The notes under the pieces were generated by a model that was not told the origin of the DNA, did no database searches, and saw only the letters and a program-made list of their open reading frames with translations. From Candidatus Aminicenantota bacterium (lineage in GTDB: Bacteria; Acidobacteriota; Aminicenantia; Aminicenantales; Aminicenantaceae), in assembly GCA_030670375.1 (NCBI GenBank), contig DAOVBT010000015.1, forward strand, positions 1 to 14,181: a stretch of DNA of 14,181 nt, written 5' to 3'. Shown here one piece after another: positions 1-6,343 of this stretch (within the stretch, counting starts at the first letter, position 1; every line of letters starts with the position of its first letter). The translations under genes were made by a program, and so were the position numbers.

Positions 1-405
1 CGGAACTTCAACGGATGGCTCTTCCTCACCATCCCAGTAGAACCTTAGGATAGAGTAGCGCCAGTTTCCTGCCGGTGTCATCCATATCTGCTGAATCGCA
101 CCCGGCCCGTTGATCTCGGCCAGGACATAGGTCTGGTTGGGTTCGATATGGATATAGGGGGAGACCTTCCAGCCCTGACCCAAATCCCGTGCCGCATTCT
201 TGGCCAGCCCATCCACCGACATCCCGCCTTTGCCCTTTTCACCGGTGAAATTTTCAGGACTTATTGAACGGCTCTTGGCATGAGAAAGCCGATACAGATT
301 CCCGAGATTAAGGTACAGTCCATTGAACACTTTTTCCTCCGCAGCATACAATATTAAGGAAACGAACATTAAGCCTAGAGTGATGAACACCCATTTTTTC
401 CTCAT
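1..405 (-). CDS. Secreted DUF2961 (GH172-type) protein, 5' part only
   Basis: The first 135 residues are visible; the frame is open to the window edge, so the C-terminal part lies outside. Residues 1-22 form a signal peptide (MRKK followed by a hydrophobic run ending LYAAEE), so the product is exported. The mature start carries the features I recognise from DUF2961: SRSISPENFTGEKGKGGM, then a GW-K-SP segment, an INGPGAIQQIWMT segment and RFYWDGEEEPSVEVP. Some members of this family have been shown to be GH172 enzymes acting on fructan- or arabinan-type linkages; the substrate here cannot be read from the fragment. The start is well supported: a GGAGGT Shine-Dalgarno lies 5 nt before the ATG. 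A consensus promoter lies about 180 nt upstream and overlaps a palindrome also found before padR, so PadR control is likely (inference). No terminator is visible after the permease gene, so read-through from that operon is also possible. Confidence 0.85.
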   Translation of the reverse strand, partial: MRKKWVFITLGLMFVSLILYAAEEKVFNGLYLNLGNLYRLSHAKSRSISPENFTGEKGKGGMSVDGLAKNAARDLGQGWKVSPYIHIEPNQTYVLAEINGPGAIQQIWMTPAGNWRYSILRFYWDGEEEPSVEVP

Positions 406-582
406 GATTGACCTCCTTTTATCGATGGTGAATGTCATTGCATAATCTCTATCAAAATCTTAATAACTTTGCAATGAAACATTCTGGCAACGAAGTATTT
501 ATGCACCACCCCCGTTTTGCTGATTTTTCTCGTTGAGAAGATCCCCAATCTCGGTCAGATGGTATTGTTGATACTACTTTTG

Positions 583-597
583 ATATTAGTGAATATA
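583..597. promoter_or_regulatory. Candidate PadR operator, copy 1
   Basis: ATATT-AGTG-AATAT is a perfect inverted repeat with a 4-nt centre (583-596). Its 14-nt core, TATTAGTGAATATA at 584-597, recurs exactly on the opposite strand at 3587-3600. In both places it covers the -10 of a minus-strand promoter, where a bound repressor would block RNA polymerase. Assignment to PadR is inferred from the second copy lying at the padR promoter. Confidence 0.55.
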
Positions 598-620
598 ATA
601 TTTCTAAAAGTCTATGTCAA
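592..620 (-). promoter_or_regulatory. Sigma-70 promoter for the DUF2961 gene
   Basis: On the minus strand, TTGACA (620-615) is followed after exactly 17 nt by TATATT (597-592). Transcription would start near 585 and leave a leader of about 180 nt before the ATG at 405. The -10 lies inside a palindrome repeated at the padR promoter. No other gene on this strand could use it. Confidence 0.7.
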
Positions 621-653
621 CAGAAAATATGATCAATTTAAATAATCCAGGAA

Positions 654-3242
654 CTATTCGTAGCGGAGGGAATCCACAGGGTCAGAGACAGCAGCTCTGA
701 TGGCTTGGAAGCTGACGGTCAAGAAAGCGATAAACAAGGCCGCTGCAGCAGCAAGAATAAAGATGTCGATTCCTATACTTGTCCGGTAGGCATAATTCTG
801 GAGCCATTTGTTCATGGCAAAATAGGCTGAGGGCCATGCGATCACGTTAGCTACAATAATCCATCTCATGAAATCCTTGGTGAGGAGAAGTGTTATTCTT
901 GATACCGATGCCCCCATCACTTTTCTTATCCCGATTTCCTTGGTGCGCTGCTCGGAGATTTGCGCGGCAAGCCCGAATAAACCCAAACATGAGATGAAAA
1001 TCGCAAGGAAAGTGAAATATCCGAAAATTCTCCCTGTCTTTTGCTCACTTCTGTAGAGTCTGTCGAATCTGGCATCCAAAAAGCTGTACTGGAACGGAAA
1101 GTTGGGAGCGAATTTATTCCAAATACTCTCGATATAGTTTATGGTTCCAGATAATTCTGAAATGTCCGGTTGGACTCTGATGCAGACATAGCTAAAATTT
1201 CCCGGTGTGATAAACATAACCAGCGGCTCGATCTCATCATGAAGCGGTTGGAAATGAAAATCTTTCACCACACCGATGATTTTGCCCTCCCGCATTCCCG
1301 TATGGATTGGAGCTGAAAAGCGTTTTCCCACAGGGGAATCCAACTCGATGGCTTTCACCGCCGCTTCATTAAGGATATATGCCTCTTTGCTGTCACTCGG
1401 GTAGTCTTGGGCAAAACCTCTCCCTTGGACGATCGTCATATCGAATGTTTCGATAAAGTCATGGTCGATAATGACCTCGGTCATGCGCGATTCTTTATTG
1501 GGATCCTTCCCTTCCCAATCATAGCCCATGTGAATTTTTCCGATCAGAACAGGCACCTCAGATGTTGCTGTGGCATGTGTAATCCTGGAATCTCTTAGCA
1601 GTTCGTTTTTGAAAACCTCGTATTGTTCGGAGGTATTGCCTCTCAAAGGCACAATGATGATGTGATCCTTTTGATAACCTAGATTTCTATTCTGAATGAA
1701 ATGGAGTTGTTTGAAAATCACAAGAGTTGAGATGATTAAGAAAATGGAAATCGAGAATTGGAGAATGACAAGTGCTTTCCGGAATAAAGCTTTTTTTGTT
1801 CCGCTGCGGATGGGAATTAAGACACCTCTCAAGATATTGACTGGTTTCAAGGCGGATAAGAAGAAAGCGGGGTAACTCCCAGCTAGGAATCCTGCAAAAA
1901 TCACGATCGCCACAAATCCTAAAATTAGGTTCCAATCCCCATGAGGATTCAGGGACAGCTGCTTGTTTGCCAGGTTATTGAAGGTCGGGAGCAACAGGAA
2001 AATGAGCGTGATGGCAAACACGAGAGCGACAAAAGAAATGAGAACGGATTCTCCGATGAACTGTTTGACCAAGTCTGTCCTCCGGGCACCTGTGACTTTT
2101 CTCATCCCGATCTCTATGGCTCTTGTGGAAGACCTGGCTGTTGTCAGATTCATAAAATTGATGCAGGCGATAGCGAGGATAAATACGGCGATGATCGAGA
2201 AAATGTATATATACCGAATATCTCCGCCCCCATCGGCGGCATAAAGATGGATACGGGTTAAAGCTTCCAGCTGGAGTTGGGGGCCTGGTCTCACATCATG
2301 CTGCTGCAGAAGACCGGCAATCTTTGTGTCGAGCTGTTTAAATGACGTATTTTCCTGCAATAAGACGTAAGTATAGAGCTGGAAACGGCCCCAATGGGTA
2401 GGATCACGATCTCGTTGCTCAAAAATTTCAAACGGAGCCAAAAAATCCAGATCGAAATGTGAATTTTCCGGCATATTCTTGATGACTCCTGTGACCGTGA
2501 GATCGAGATCATTGTTCAGCTTCAAGTTTTTTCCTAGAGGATTTTCATGGCCGAAAAGCTTCTCTGCCATTTCTTGGGATATGACTATCGATGGGGGAGA
2601 ACTGAGGGCGGTTTCGGGATTCCCTTCTTCAAAAGGAAAAGAAAAGATTTCGAGAAAGGACGGGTCCACATAAGCTCCGATTTCGTCGAACTTTTTATCC
2701 TTATGAGTGATCAACCCTCTAAAATCGCTGACTCTTGCAGAATCCAATATCTCCGGAAAATCTTGTTTTAGTGCAGGCCCCACAGGGATGGAGACCACAG
2801 GCCATTTCATTCCGTAATTTTGATCGTTCATAACAACGCGGTAGATGTTTTTGGTATTCTCATGAAACCTGTCGTAGTTAAGCTCATCCTGAACCCACAG
2901 GAAAATCAAAATGCAGATGGCCATGCCTACAGCTAATCCAGCTATGTTGATGAATGAGAAGACTTTTTGTCGCATCATTTTTCGGAATGCTACTTTGAGA
3001 TGGTTTTGAAACATGTGAAATCTCCAATAAAAGGAATCGGCGATAAAAGATGGAATTGATTTAGCAACCTGAGTCCAATACCACAATCTTGCCCGATGGA
3101 TCCCTTCTTGTTTTGCGATCGATACGAATATTTCGTCAAAATCCCCGATTGCTGCATAGCGAATGTCTTTGTTTATTGTCCGCGACAGAAGCCATTGGAC
3201 CGATTTTGGCGGCATAGGGAAGTGTGAGCTTTTCTTCTTCAT
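654..3242 (-). CDS. MacB/FtsX-type ABC permease with N-terminal prefix domain, no ATPase partner in window
   Basis: 862 aa. Residues about 10-75 form a soluble cytoplasmic prefix (PPKSVQWLL, GDFDEIF, ARLWYWTQV) like the 'permease prefix' found on PadR-linked permeases. Two MacB/FtsX units follow. Unit 1 has TM1 about 97-117, a large periplasmic domain about 120-340, and TM2-4 about 345-367, 397-420 and 439-461. Unit 2 has TM5 about 490-512, a periplasmic domain 515-735, and TM6-8 about 738-760, 792-811 and 826-847. Each unit has the conserved cytoplasmic EIG-RKV-GA motif after its second helix (376-386 and 769-779), where an ABC ATPase would dock. No ATPase gene lies next to it, as in the duplicated 'orphan' permeases of Acidobacteria. 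It overlaps padR by 4 nt (ATGA), so it is translationally coupled and under PadR control. Likely role is export or envelope stress response; the substrate is unknown. Confidence 0.9.
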   Translation of the reverse strand: MKKKSSHFPMPPKSVQWLLSRTINKDIRYAAIGDFDEIFVSIAKQEGIHRARLWYWTQVAKSIPSFIADSFYWRFHMFQNHLKVAFRKMMRQKVFSFINIAGLAVGMAICILIFLWVQDELNYDRFHENTKNIYRVVMNDQNYGMKWPVVSIPVGPALKQDFPEILDSARVSDFRGLITHKDKKFDEIGAYVDPSFLEIFSFPFEEGNPETALSSPPSIVISQEMAEKLFGHENPLGKNLKLNNDLDLTVTGVIKNMPENSHFDLDFLAPFEIFEQRDRDPTHWGRFQLYTYVLLQENTSFKQLDTKIAGLLQQHDVRPGPQLQLEALTRIHLYAADGGGDIRYIYIFSIIAVFILAIACINFMNLTTARSSTRAIEIGMRKVTGARRTDLVKQFIGESVLISFVALVFAITLIFLLLPTFNNLANKQLSLNPHGDWNLILGFVAIVIFAGFLAGSYPAFFLSALKPVNILRGVLIPIRSGTKKALFRKALVILQFSISIFLIISTLVIFKQLHFIQNRNLGYQKDHIIIVPLRGNTSEQYEVFKNELLRDSRITHATATSEVPVLIGKIHMGYDWEGKDPNKESRMTEVIIDHDFIETFDMTIVQGRGFAQDYPSDSKEAYILNEAAVKAIELDSPVGKRFSAPIHTGMREGKIIGVVKDFHFQPLHDEIEPLVMFITPGNFSYVCIRVQPDISELSGTINYIESIWNKFAPNFPFQYSFLDARFDRLYRSEQKTGRIFGYFTFLAIFISCLGLFGLAAQISEQRTKEIGIRKVMGASVSRITLLLTKDFMRWIIVANVIAWPSAYFAMNKWLQNYAYRTSIGIDIFILAAAAALFIAFLTVSFQAIRAAVSDPVDSLRYE

Positions 3243-3565
3243 GACTCATCTAATTCCAGAGCAGGTGCATCCTGCCAGATGGCTTCGTGGACACACTTGA
3301 TCTGGTGCAAGGCCTTTTTTCCGTCAGGCGTGATTTCATAGTAGATTTTGTGTCGACCTCCCCGCTCTGGAACCGGTTCGCCCTTAAGAGTTTTAACCAA
3401 ACCTTTTTTTACCAGGCGGTGGAGCGGGGCGTAGATGGCGCCAACAGACCAATCGTACCCAGTGGAATCGTTCACCAAGCTTCGGATGGTTACCCCGTAT
3501 GCATCTTCTCGAAGTTTCCAGATCGCCAGCAGAACGATTTCTTCTGATCGGGATAGCAAGTTCAT
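3239..3565 (-). CDS. PadR-family transcriptional regulator
   Basis: 108 aa, the length of a minimal PadR protein: a winged helix-turn-helix with a short C-terminal dimerisation helix. Characteristic features are SRSEEIVLLAIWKL at the start, AYGVTIRSLV, a recognition region around WSVGAIYAPLHRLVKKGLV (39-57), a wing with RGGRHKIYYEITPDGKKAL (68-86), and a final amphipathic helix. PadR proteins usually repress a neighbouring transporter and are released by small hydrophobic ligands. The start is supported by AAGGAG 6 nt upstream. The gene overlaps the downstream permease by 4 nt, so both are made from one mRNA. Its promoter -10 is covered by a palindrome also present before the DUF2961 gene, consistent with autoregulation. 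The ligand is unknown. Confidence 0.93.
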   Translation of the reverse strand: MNLLSRSEEIVLLAIWKLREDAYGVTIRSLVNDSTGYDWSVGAIYAPLHRLVKKGLVKTLKGEPVPERGGRHKIYYEITPDGKKALHQIKCVHEAIWQDAPALELDES

Positions 3566-3586
3566 GATTCACTCCTTGGTGCCATA

Positions 3587-3600
3587 TATATTCACTAATA
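3587..3600. promoter_or_regulatory. Candidate PadR operator, copy 2
   Basis: Read on the minus strand this is TATTAGTGAATATA, identical over 14 nt to 584-597 on the plus strand. The centre is AGTG flanked by TATT/AATA. It overlaps the -10 of the padR promoter and also lies in the divergent region before the S41 peptidase gene, so it could affect both. Confidence 0.55.
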
Positions 3601-3623
3601 AAACAAATGGCAAAAAATGTCAA
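3595..3623 (-). promoter_or_regulatory. Sigma-70 promoter of the padR-permease operon
   Basis: On the minus strand a perfect TTGACA (3623-3618) is followed after 17 nt by TATTAG (3600-3595). The predicted start near 3588 gives a short leader of about 22 nt carrying the AAGGAG before padR. The architecture (TTGACA, 17 nt, palindrome at the -10) matches the DUF2961 promoter. Confidence 0.7.
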
Positions 3624-3630
3624 GGAATAT

Positions 3631-3660
3631 TTGAATTTGCCGGAAGATTTTGATAATAAT
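3631..3660 (+). promoter_or_regulatory. Weak candidate promoter for the S41 peptidase gene
   Basis: TTGAAT (3631-3636) is followed by AATAAT (3655-3660, 18-nt spacer) or GATAAT (3652-3657, 15-nt spacer). The region is AT-rich and just upstream of the chosen start at 3703. If this promoter is used, the longer reading frame from 3607 cannot be translated in full. Confidence 0.35.
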
Positions 3661-3702
3661 CTAGGCGAGGTTAGGGAGAAATTAATAAGGAGCACAATTG
3701 AA

Positions 3703-5979
3703 ATGAGTTCAGAAAGACACAAGTTGCCTATTGTCTTGTCATTGCTCATGACATTTTTCATTATGTCCTATTTTCAGTGTAAGCCTGGCCAAGAAAGCCA
3801 GGAGATCCAAAATCTCAGGGCTTTTGCCAGACTATACGGGTATGTCCGGTATTTCCATCCCAGCGATGAGGCCAGCCAGATTGATTGGGATAAATTTGTG
3901 ATCTATGGGGTGGAAAAGGCAAAAAATGCAGCCAACCGTCAAGAGCTTAAATCTGTCTTAGAAGAATTGTTTCTTCCGGTGGCTCCGACAATCAAGATTT
4001 ATTATTCAGGAGAGAAAACGGCAGAGCTAAAAGTGGAACCTCCTGAAGACACATCAGGCTTAAAAGTTGTCGCCTGGCAGCATAAAGGCCTTGGATCTGG
4101 GAGTGCGAATTCACCCTATATGAGCAAACGCCTGAATAGGGAAATTGTCCTGAAACCGGCATTGCCTGGGGTGCTCACCCAAGGTGTTGATGCAACACTT
4201 TTGCGAGGGAAAAAGATCAAGCTTACAGCTTCTGTCAAGGCCCAGATTGAAGGAGTTGGCAGTCAAGGGCAACTGTGGCTGAGGGTAGACAAAGAGAACA
4301 AACAAATGGGATTTTTCGACAACATGAGCGATCGTCCTATCATTTCCGAGGAATGGAAGGAATATGAAATAAGTGGGAAAGTGGCGGATGATGCTGTGAT
4401 GATCTTTTTTGGGAGCATCATGAACGGAACAGGGAAACTGTGGCTGGATGACTTCAAATTGCTTGCTCTTTCTGATGATAACCAGTGGGAACCAGTGGGC
4501 ATTAAAAATCCAGGATTTGAGCTAGGCGATGTGGGGCAAAAGCCGAAACAATGGGGAGCCCAGGGTCAAGGATATAGGTATAAGGTTCAAAAACAAGATC
4601 CCGCTGTTGGGGAAAAATGCCTTTTGATAGAAAGTATGGGGCAAAAAATAACTGGCCCGATATTCGATAAACATCCTGAAGTCGGAGAAGTGGTGAATAA
4701 AGAACTGTGTGCAGATCTTTCCTGTAAGATTCCCTTAGCTCTTTATGCTGACGAGAGTGGGACTTTGGGCAAAAATCAAGAATATTCTGTTGATAAACTT
4801 GTCTCAAATTTGAAAACAAAAGATTTTGGAGCTCTGATTGCGGACAATGAATTTGTACGGCTGGCTGGCGTGATCATCGCCTGGAATGTTTTCCAGCATT
4901 TTTATCCCTATTTTGATGTTGTGGATGTGGATTGGGATCAAGAGCTAACAAATGCCTTAAGATCTGCTCTTGATGACGAGACCGAAAAAAATTTCTTTTA
5001 TACTCTCAGCCGTTTGGTAGCCAAGCTCCAAGATGGACATGGAAACGTCTACCACAATGTTTGGATGCAGCAAGCCGGCCTTCCGATCAAGGTCGACTGG
5101 ATAGAAAATCAGGTTGTGGTCACGGTGTCCAAAGATCCGGCCCATTTTCAAAGAGGAGATATCATACTGGAAATGGATGGCATCGGAACAGAGGAGGTTT
5201 TATTGGGGGCCGAGGAATTTATCTCCGGGTCTCCTCAATGGAAGAGATGGAAATCCCTGAATCGATTCGGATATGGAGAGCCTGGAACAATGGCCAAGCT
5301 CAGACTTAAAAGGGGAGAAGAAGTTTTGGAAATGGAGGTAGAAAGAAATTTTAAGGAGTATTTGACCGAATCCACGATGTCTAACATCGAAAAACTGGAA
5401 AACGATATTTATTACGTTAATCTGGACAAAGCATCATGGGCCGAAATCAATGCAAAAATTCATGATTTAGCGAAGGCAAGGGGAATCATTTTCGATCTGC
5501 GAGGTTATCCTAACGGTAATCATCAAATTATTTGTCATCTCCTCAAGAAAAATGATACATCCCGTGCTTGGATGCAGATTCCCCTTATTATTTATCCGGA
5601 TCAGGAAAACATCGCTGATTACCAGAGGATGGGTTGGAACCTTGTGGCCAAAGAGCCACACATCGAGGGGAAGGTCGCTTTCATAATCCACGGGGGATGT
5701 ATAAGTTATGCCGAATCCTTCATGAGTTTCATCGAGTATTACAATCTTACAGAAATTGTGGGACAGCCCACTGCCGGGACAAACGGGAATATCAATCCTT
5801 TCATGCTTCCTGGGGGATTTCGGATCATATGGACCGGGATGAAGGTGCTCAAGCATGATGGTTCTCAACACCATCTTATAGGAATCCAACCCACAGTGCC
5901 CGCTGAAAGAACGATCCTGGGCGTGATCGAAGGGCGCGACGAGTTTCTGAAAAAGGCATTGGAGGTTGTGACGCGATAG
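3703..5979 (+). CDS. S41-family (tricorn/C-terminal-processing type) serine peptidase, probable lipoprotein
   Basis: 758 aa from the ATG at 3703. I prefer this start because AAGGAG lies 10 nt upstream and the N-terminus becomes a signal sequence (hydrophobic residues 8-24, then Cys26). The frame is open to an ATG at 3607, but that has no ribosome binding site and would bury the signal peptide. Domains in order: S41-associated helical module (36-90, YGYVRYFHPSDEA, IDWDKF); a beta-rich, carbohydrate-binding-like region (about 115-310) with GKLWLDDFKLL; a second copy of the helical module (385-450, FQHFYPYF, VDWDQEL) ending LQDGHGNVYH; a PDZ-like domain (about 462-548); and the peptidase domain (566-740). 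The likely nucleophile is Ser668 in CISYAES. The Lys of the bacterial Ctp Ser/Lys dyad is not evident: the later segment reads GQPTAGTNGN, so a tricorn-like mechanism is more likely. It lies divergent from padR. Predicted to act in the envelope; the natural substrate is unknown. Confidence 0.88.
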   Translation: MSSERHKLPIVLSLLMTFFIMSYFQCKPGQESQEIQNLRAFARLYGYVRYFHPSDEASQIDWDKFVIYGVEKAKNAANRQELKSVLEELFLPVAPTIKIYYSGEKTAELKVEPPEDTSGLKVVAWQHKGLGSGSANSPYMSKRLNREIVLKPALPGVLTQGVDATLLRGKKIKLTASVKAQIEGVGSQGQLWLRVDKENKQMGFFDNMSDRPIISEEWKEYEISGKVADDAVMIFFGSIMNGTGKLWLDDFKLLALSDDNQWEPVGIKNPGFELGDVGQKPKQWGAQGQGYRYKVQKQDPAVGEKCLLIESMGQKITGPIFDKHPEVGEVVNKELCADLSCKIPLALYADESGTLGKNQEYSVDKLVSNLKTKDFGALIADNEFVRLAGVIIAWNVFQHFYPYFDVVDVDWDQELTNALRSALDDETEKNFFYTLSRLVAKLQDGHGNVYHNVWMQQAGLPIKVDWIENQVVVTVSKDPAHFQRGDIILEMDGIGTEEVLLGAEEFISGSPQWKRWKSLNRFGYGEPGTMAKLRLKRGEEVLEMEVERNFKEYLTESTMSNIEKLENDIYYVNLDKASWAEINAKIHDLAKARGIIFDLRGYPNGNHQIICHLLKKNDTSRAWMQIPLIIYPDQENIADYQRMGWNLVAKEPHIEGKVAFIIHGGCISYAESFMSFIEYYNLTEIVGQPTAGTNGNINPFMLPGGFRIIWTGMKVLKHDGSQHHLIGIQPTVPAERTILGVIEGRDEFLKKALEVVTR

Positions 5980-6058
5980 ATCTGCATCCATGTTTGACAG
6001 AGTGATCCGCCAAAGATTTTCTATTGTCGTTTTCTTGTGTGCATGCCAAAAAAATTCT

Positions 6059-6087
6059 CAGGAAAAGATCTCCTGGCTTATGTTTTT
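6059..6087 (+). terminator. Weak terminator-like hairpin after the S41 peptidase gene
   Basis: CAGGA (6059-6063), a 7-nt loop, TCCTG (6071-6075), then GCTTATG and five T. The stem is only 5 bp and the T-run starts 7 nt after it, so this is a tentative call. Confidence 0.25.
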
Positions 6088-6140
6088 GTAAAAGACGAAA
6101 AAATCTGAAAACGAAGAATGGATTTTTTTCAGAGTAGGGG

Positions 6141-6341
6141 TGGTGCTGGCTGTTGAGGAATCTAAGCAACGGCGAGATGCGAGATTCGCTGTAACTGCTG
6201 GCACCTTGCCCAGCCAGCCCAACAAGGCACTTTTAGGGTGGCAGAAAAGAAATTACCGCGCAATCCCCTCTATAGGTGATTTAAGGGGTGATTTTTCAGT
6301 TTATATCATCTTCAAAATCATCCCTAAAGGTGATTGTCATT
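6141..6341 (+). promoter_or_regulatory. Possible structured mRNA leader of the histidine kinase gene
   Basis: Many short complementary pairs can be read by eye. GGTGC (6142-6146) pairs with GCACC (6201-6205), enclosing GTTG/CAAC (6152-6155 with 6167-6170) and the tight hairpin GCGA-GAT-TCGC (6179-6189). CCTTG/CAAGG (6204-6208 with 6223-6227) follows. An alternative 8-bp pair, GCTGGCTG (6145-6152) with CAGCCAGC (6211-6218), excludes the first. Further down GGGGTGATTTT (6285-6295) can pair with AAAATCATCCC (6314-6324, one G-U), and AATCATCC (6317-6324) can instead fold on GGTGATT (6329-6335), which overlaps the probable ribosome binding site. I do not recognise a known riboswitch class. This may be a regulatory RNA or chance structure. 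Confidence 0.35.
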
Positions 6342-6343
6342 TG

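Larger units (their letters stand above)
5980..6343. other. Gene-free stretch between the S41 peptidase and histidine kinase genes
   Basis: No convincing coding region. The first part (5980-6130) is AT-rich and holds a weak terminator-like hairpin (6059-6087) and a TTGACA at 5994-5999 without a good -10. The second part (6141-6341) is dense in complementary segments and is annotated separately as a possible structured leader. The kinase frame is open back to a GTG at 6140, but that extension has no ribosome binding site and no recognisable protein features. Confidence 0.6.

Noticed and set aside
3607..3702. Upstream in-frame extension of the S41 peptidase from an ATG at 3607
   Set aside because: No ribosome binding site. 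It would place 32 charged residues before the signal peptide, and it overlaps the probable promoter region. The ATG at 3703 has AAGGAG.
5467..5991. Minus-strand open frame of 174 codons inside the S41 peptidase gene
   Set aside because: It is antisense to conserved peptidase-domain sequence and has no recognisable protein features.
5994..6027. TTGACA at 5994-5999 as a promoter for the kinase gene
   Set aside because: The hexamer at 17 nt is TTTTCT; a better TATTGT lies at 22 nt, too far. Kept only as a note.
6141..6341. A known riboswitch class (c-di-GMP, cobalamin)
   Set aside because: The conserved motifs of those classes are absent. The structure is described as unassigned.
6140..6343. 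Upstream in-frame extension of the histidine kinase from a GTG at 6140
   Set aside because: No ribosome binding site and no recognisable protein pattern; the DNA is full of complementary segments. The ATG at 6344 has a good Shine-Dalgarno.
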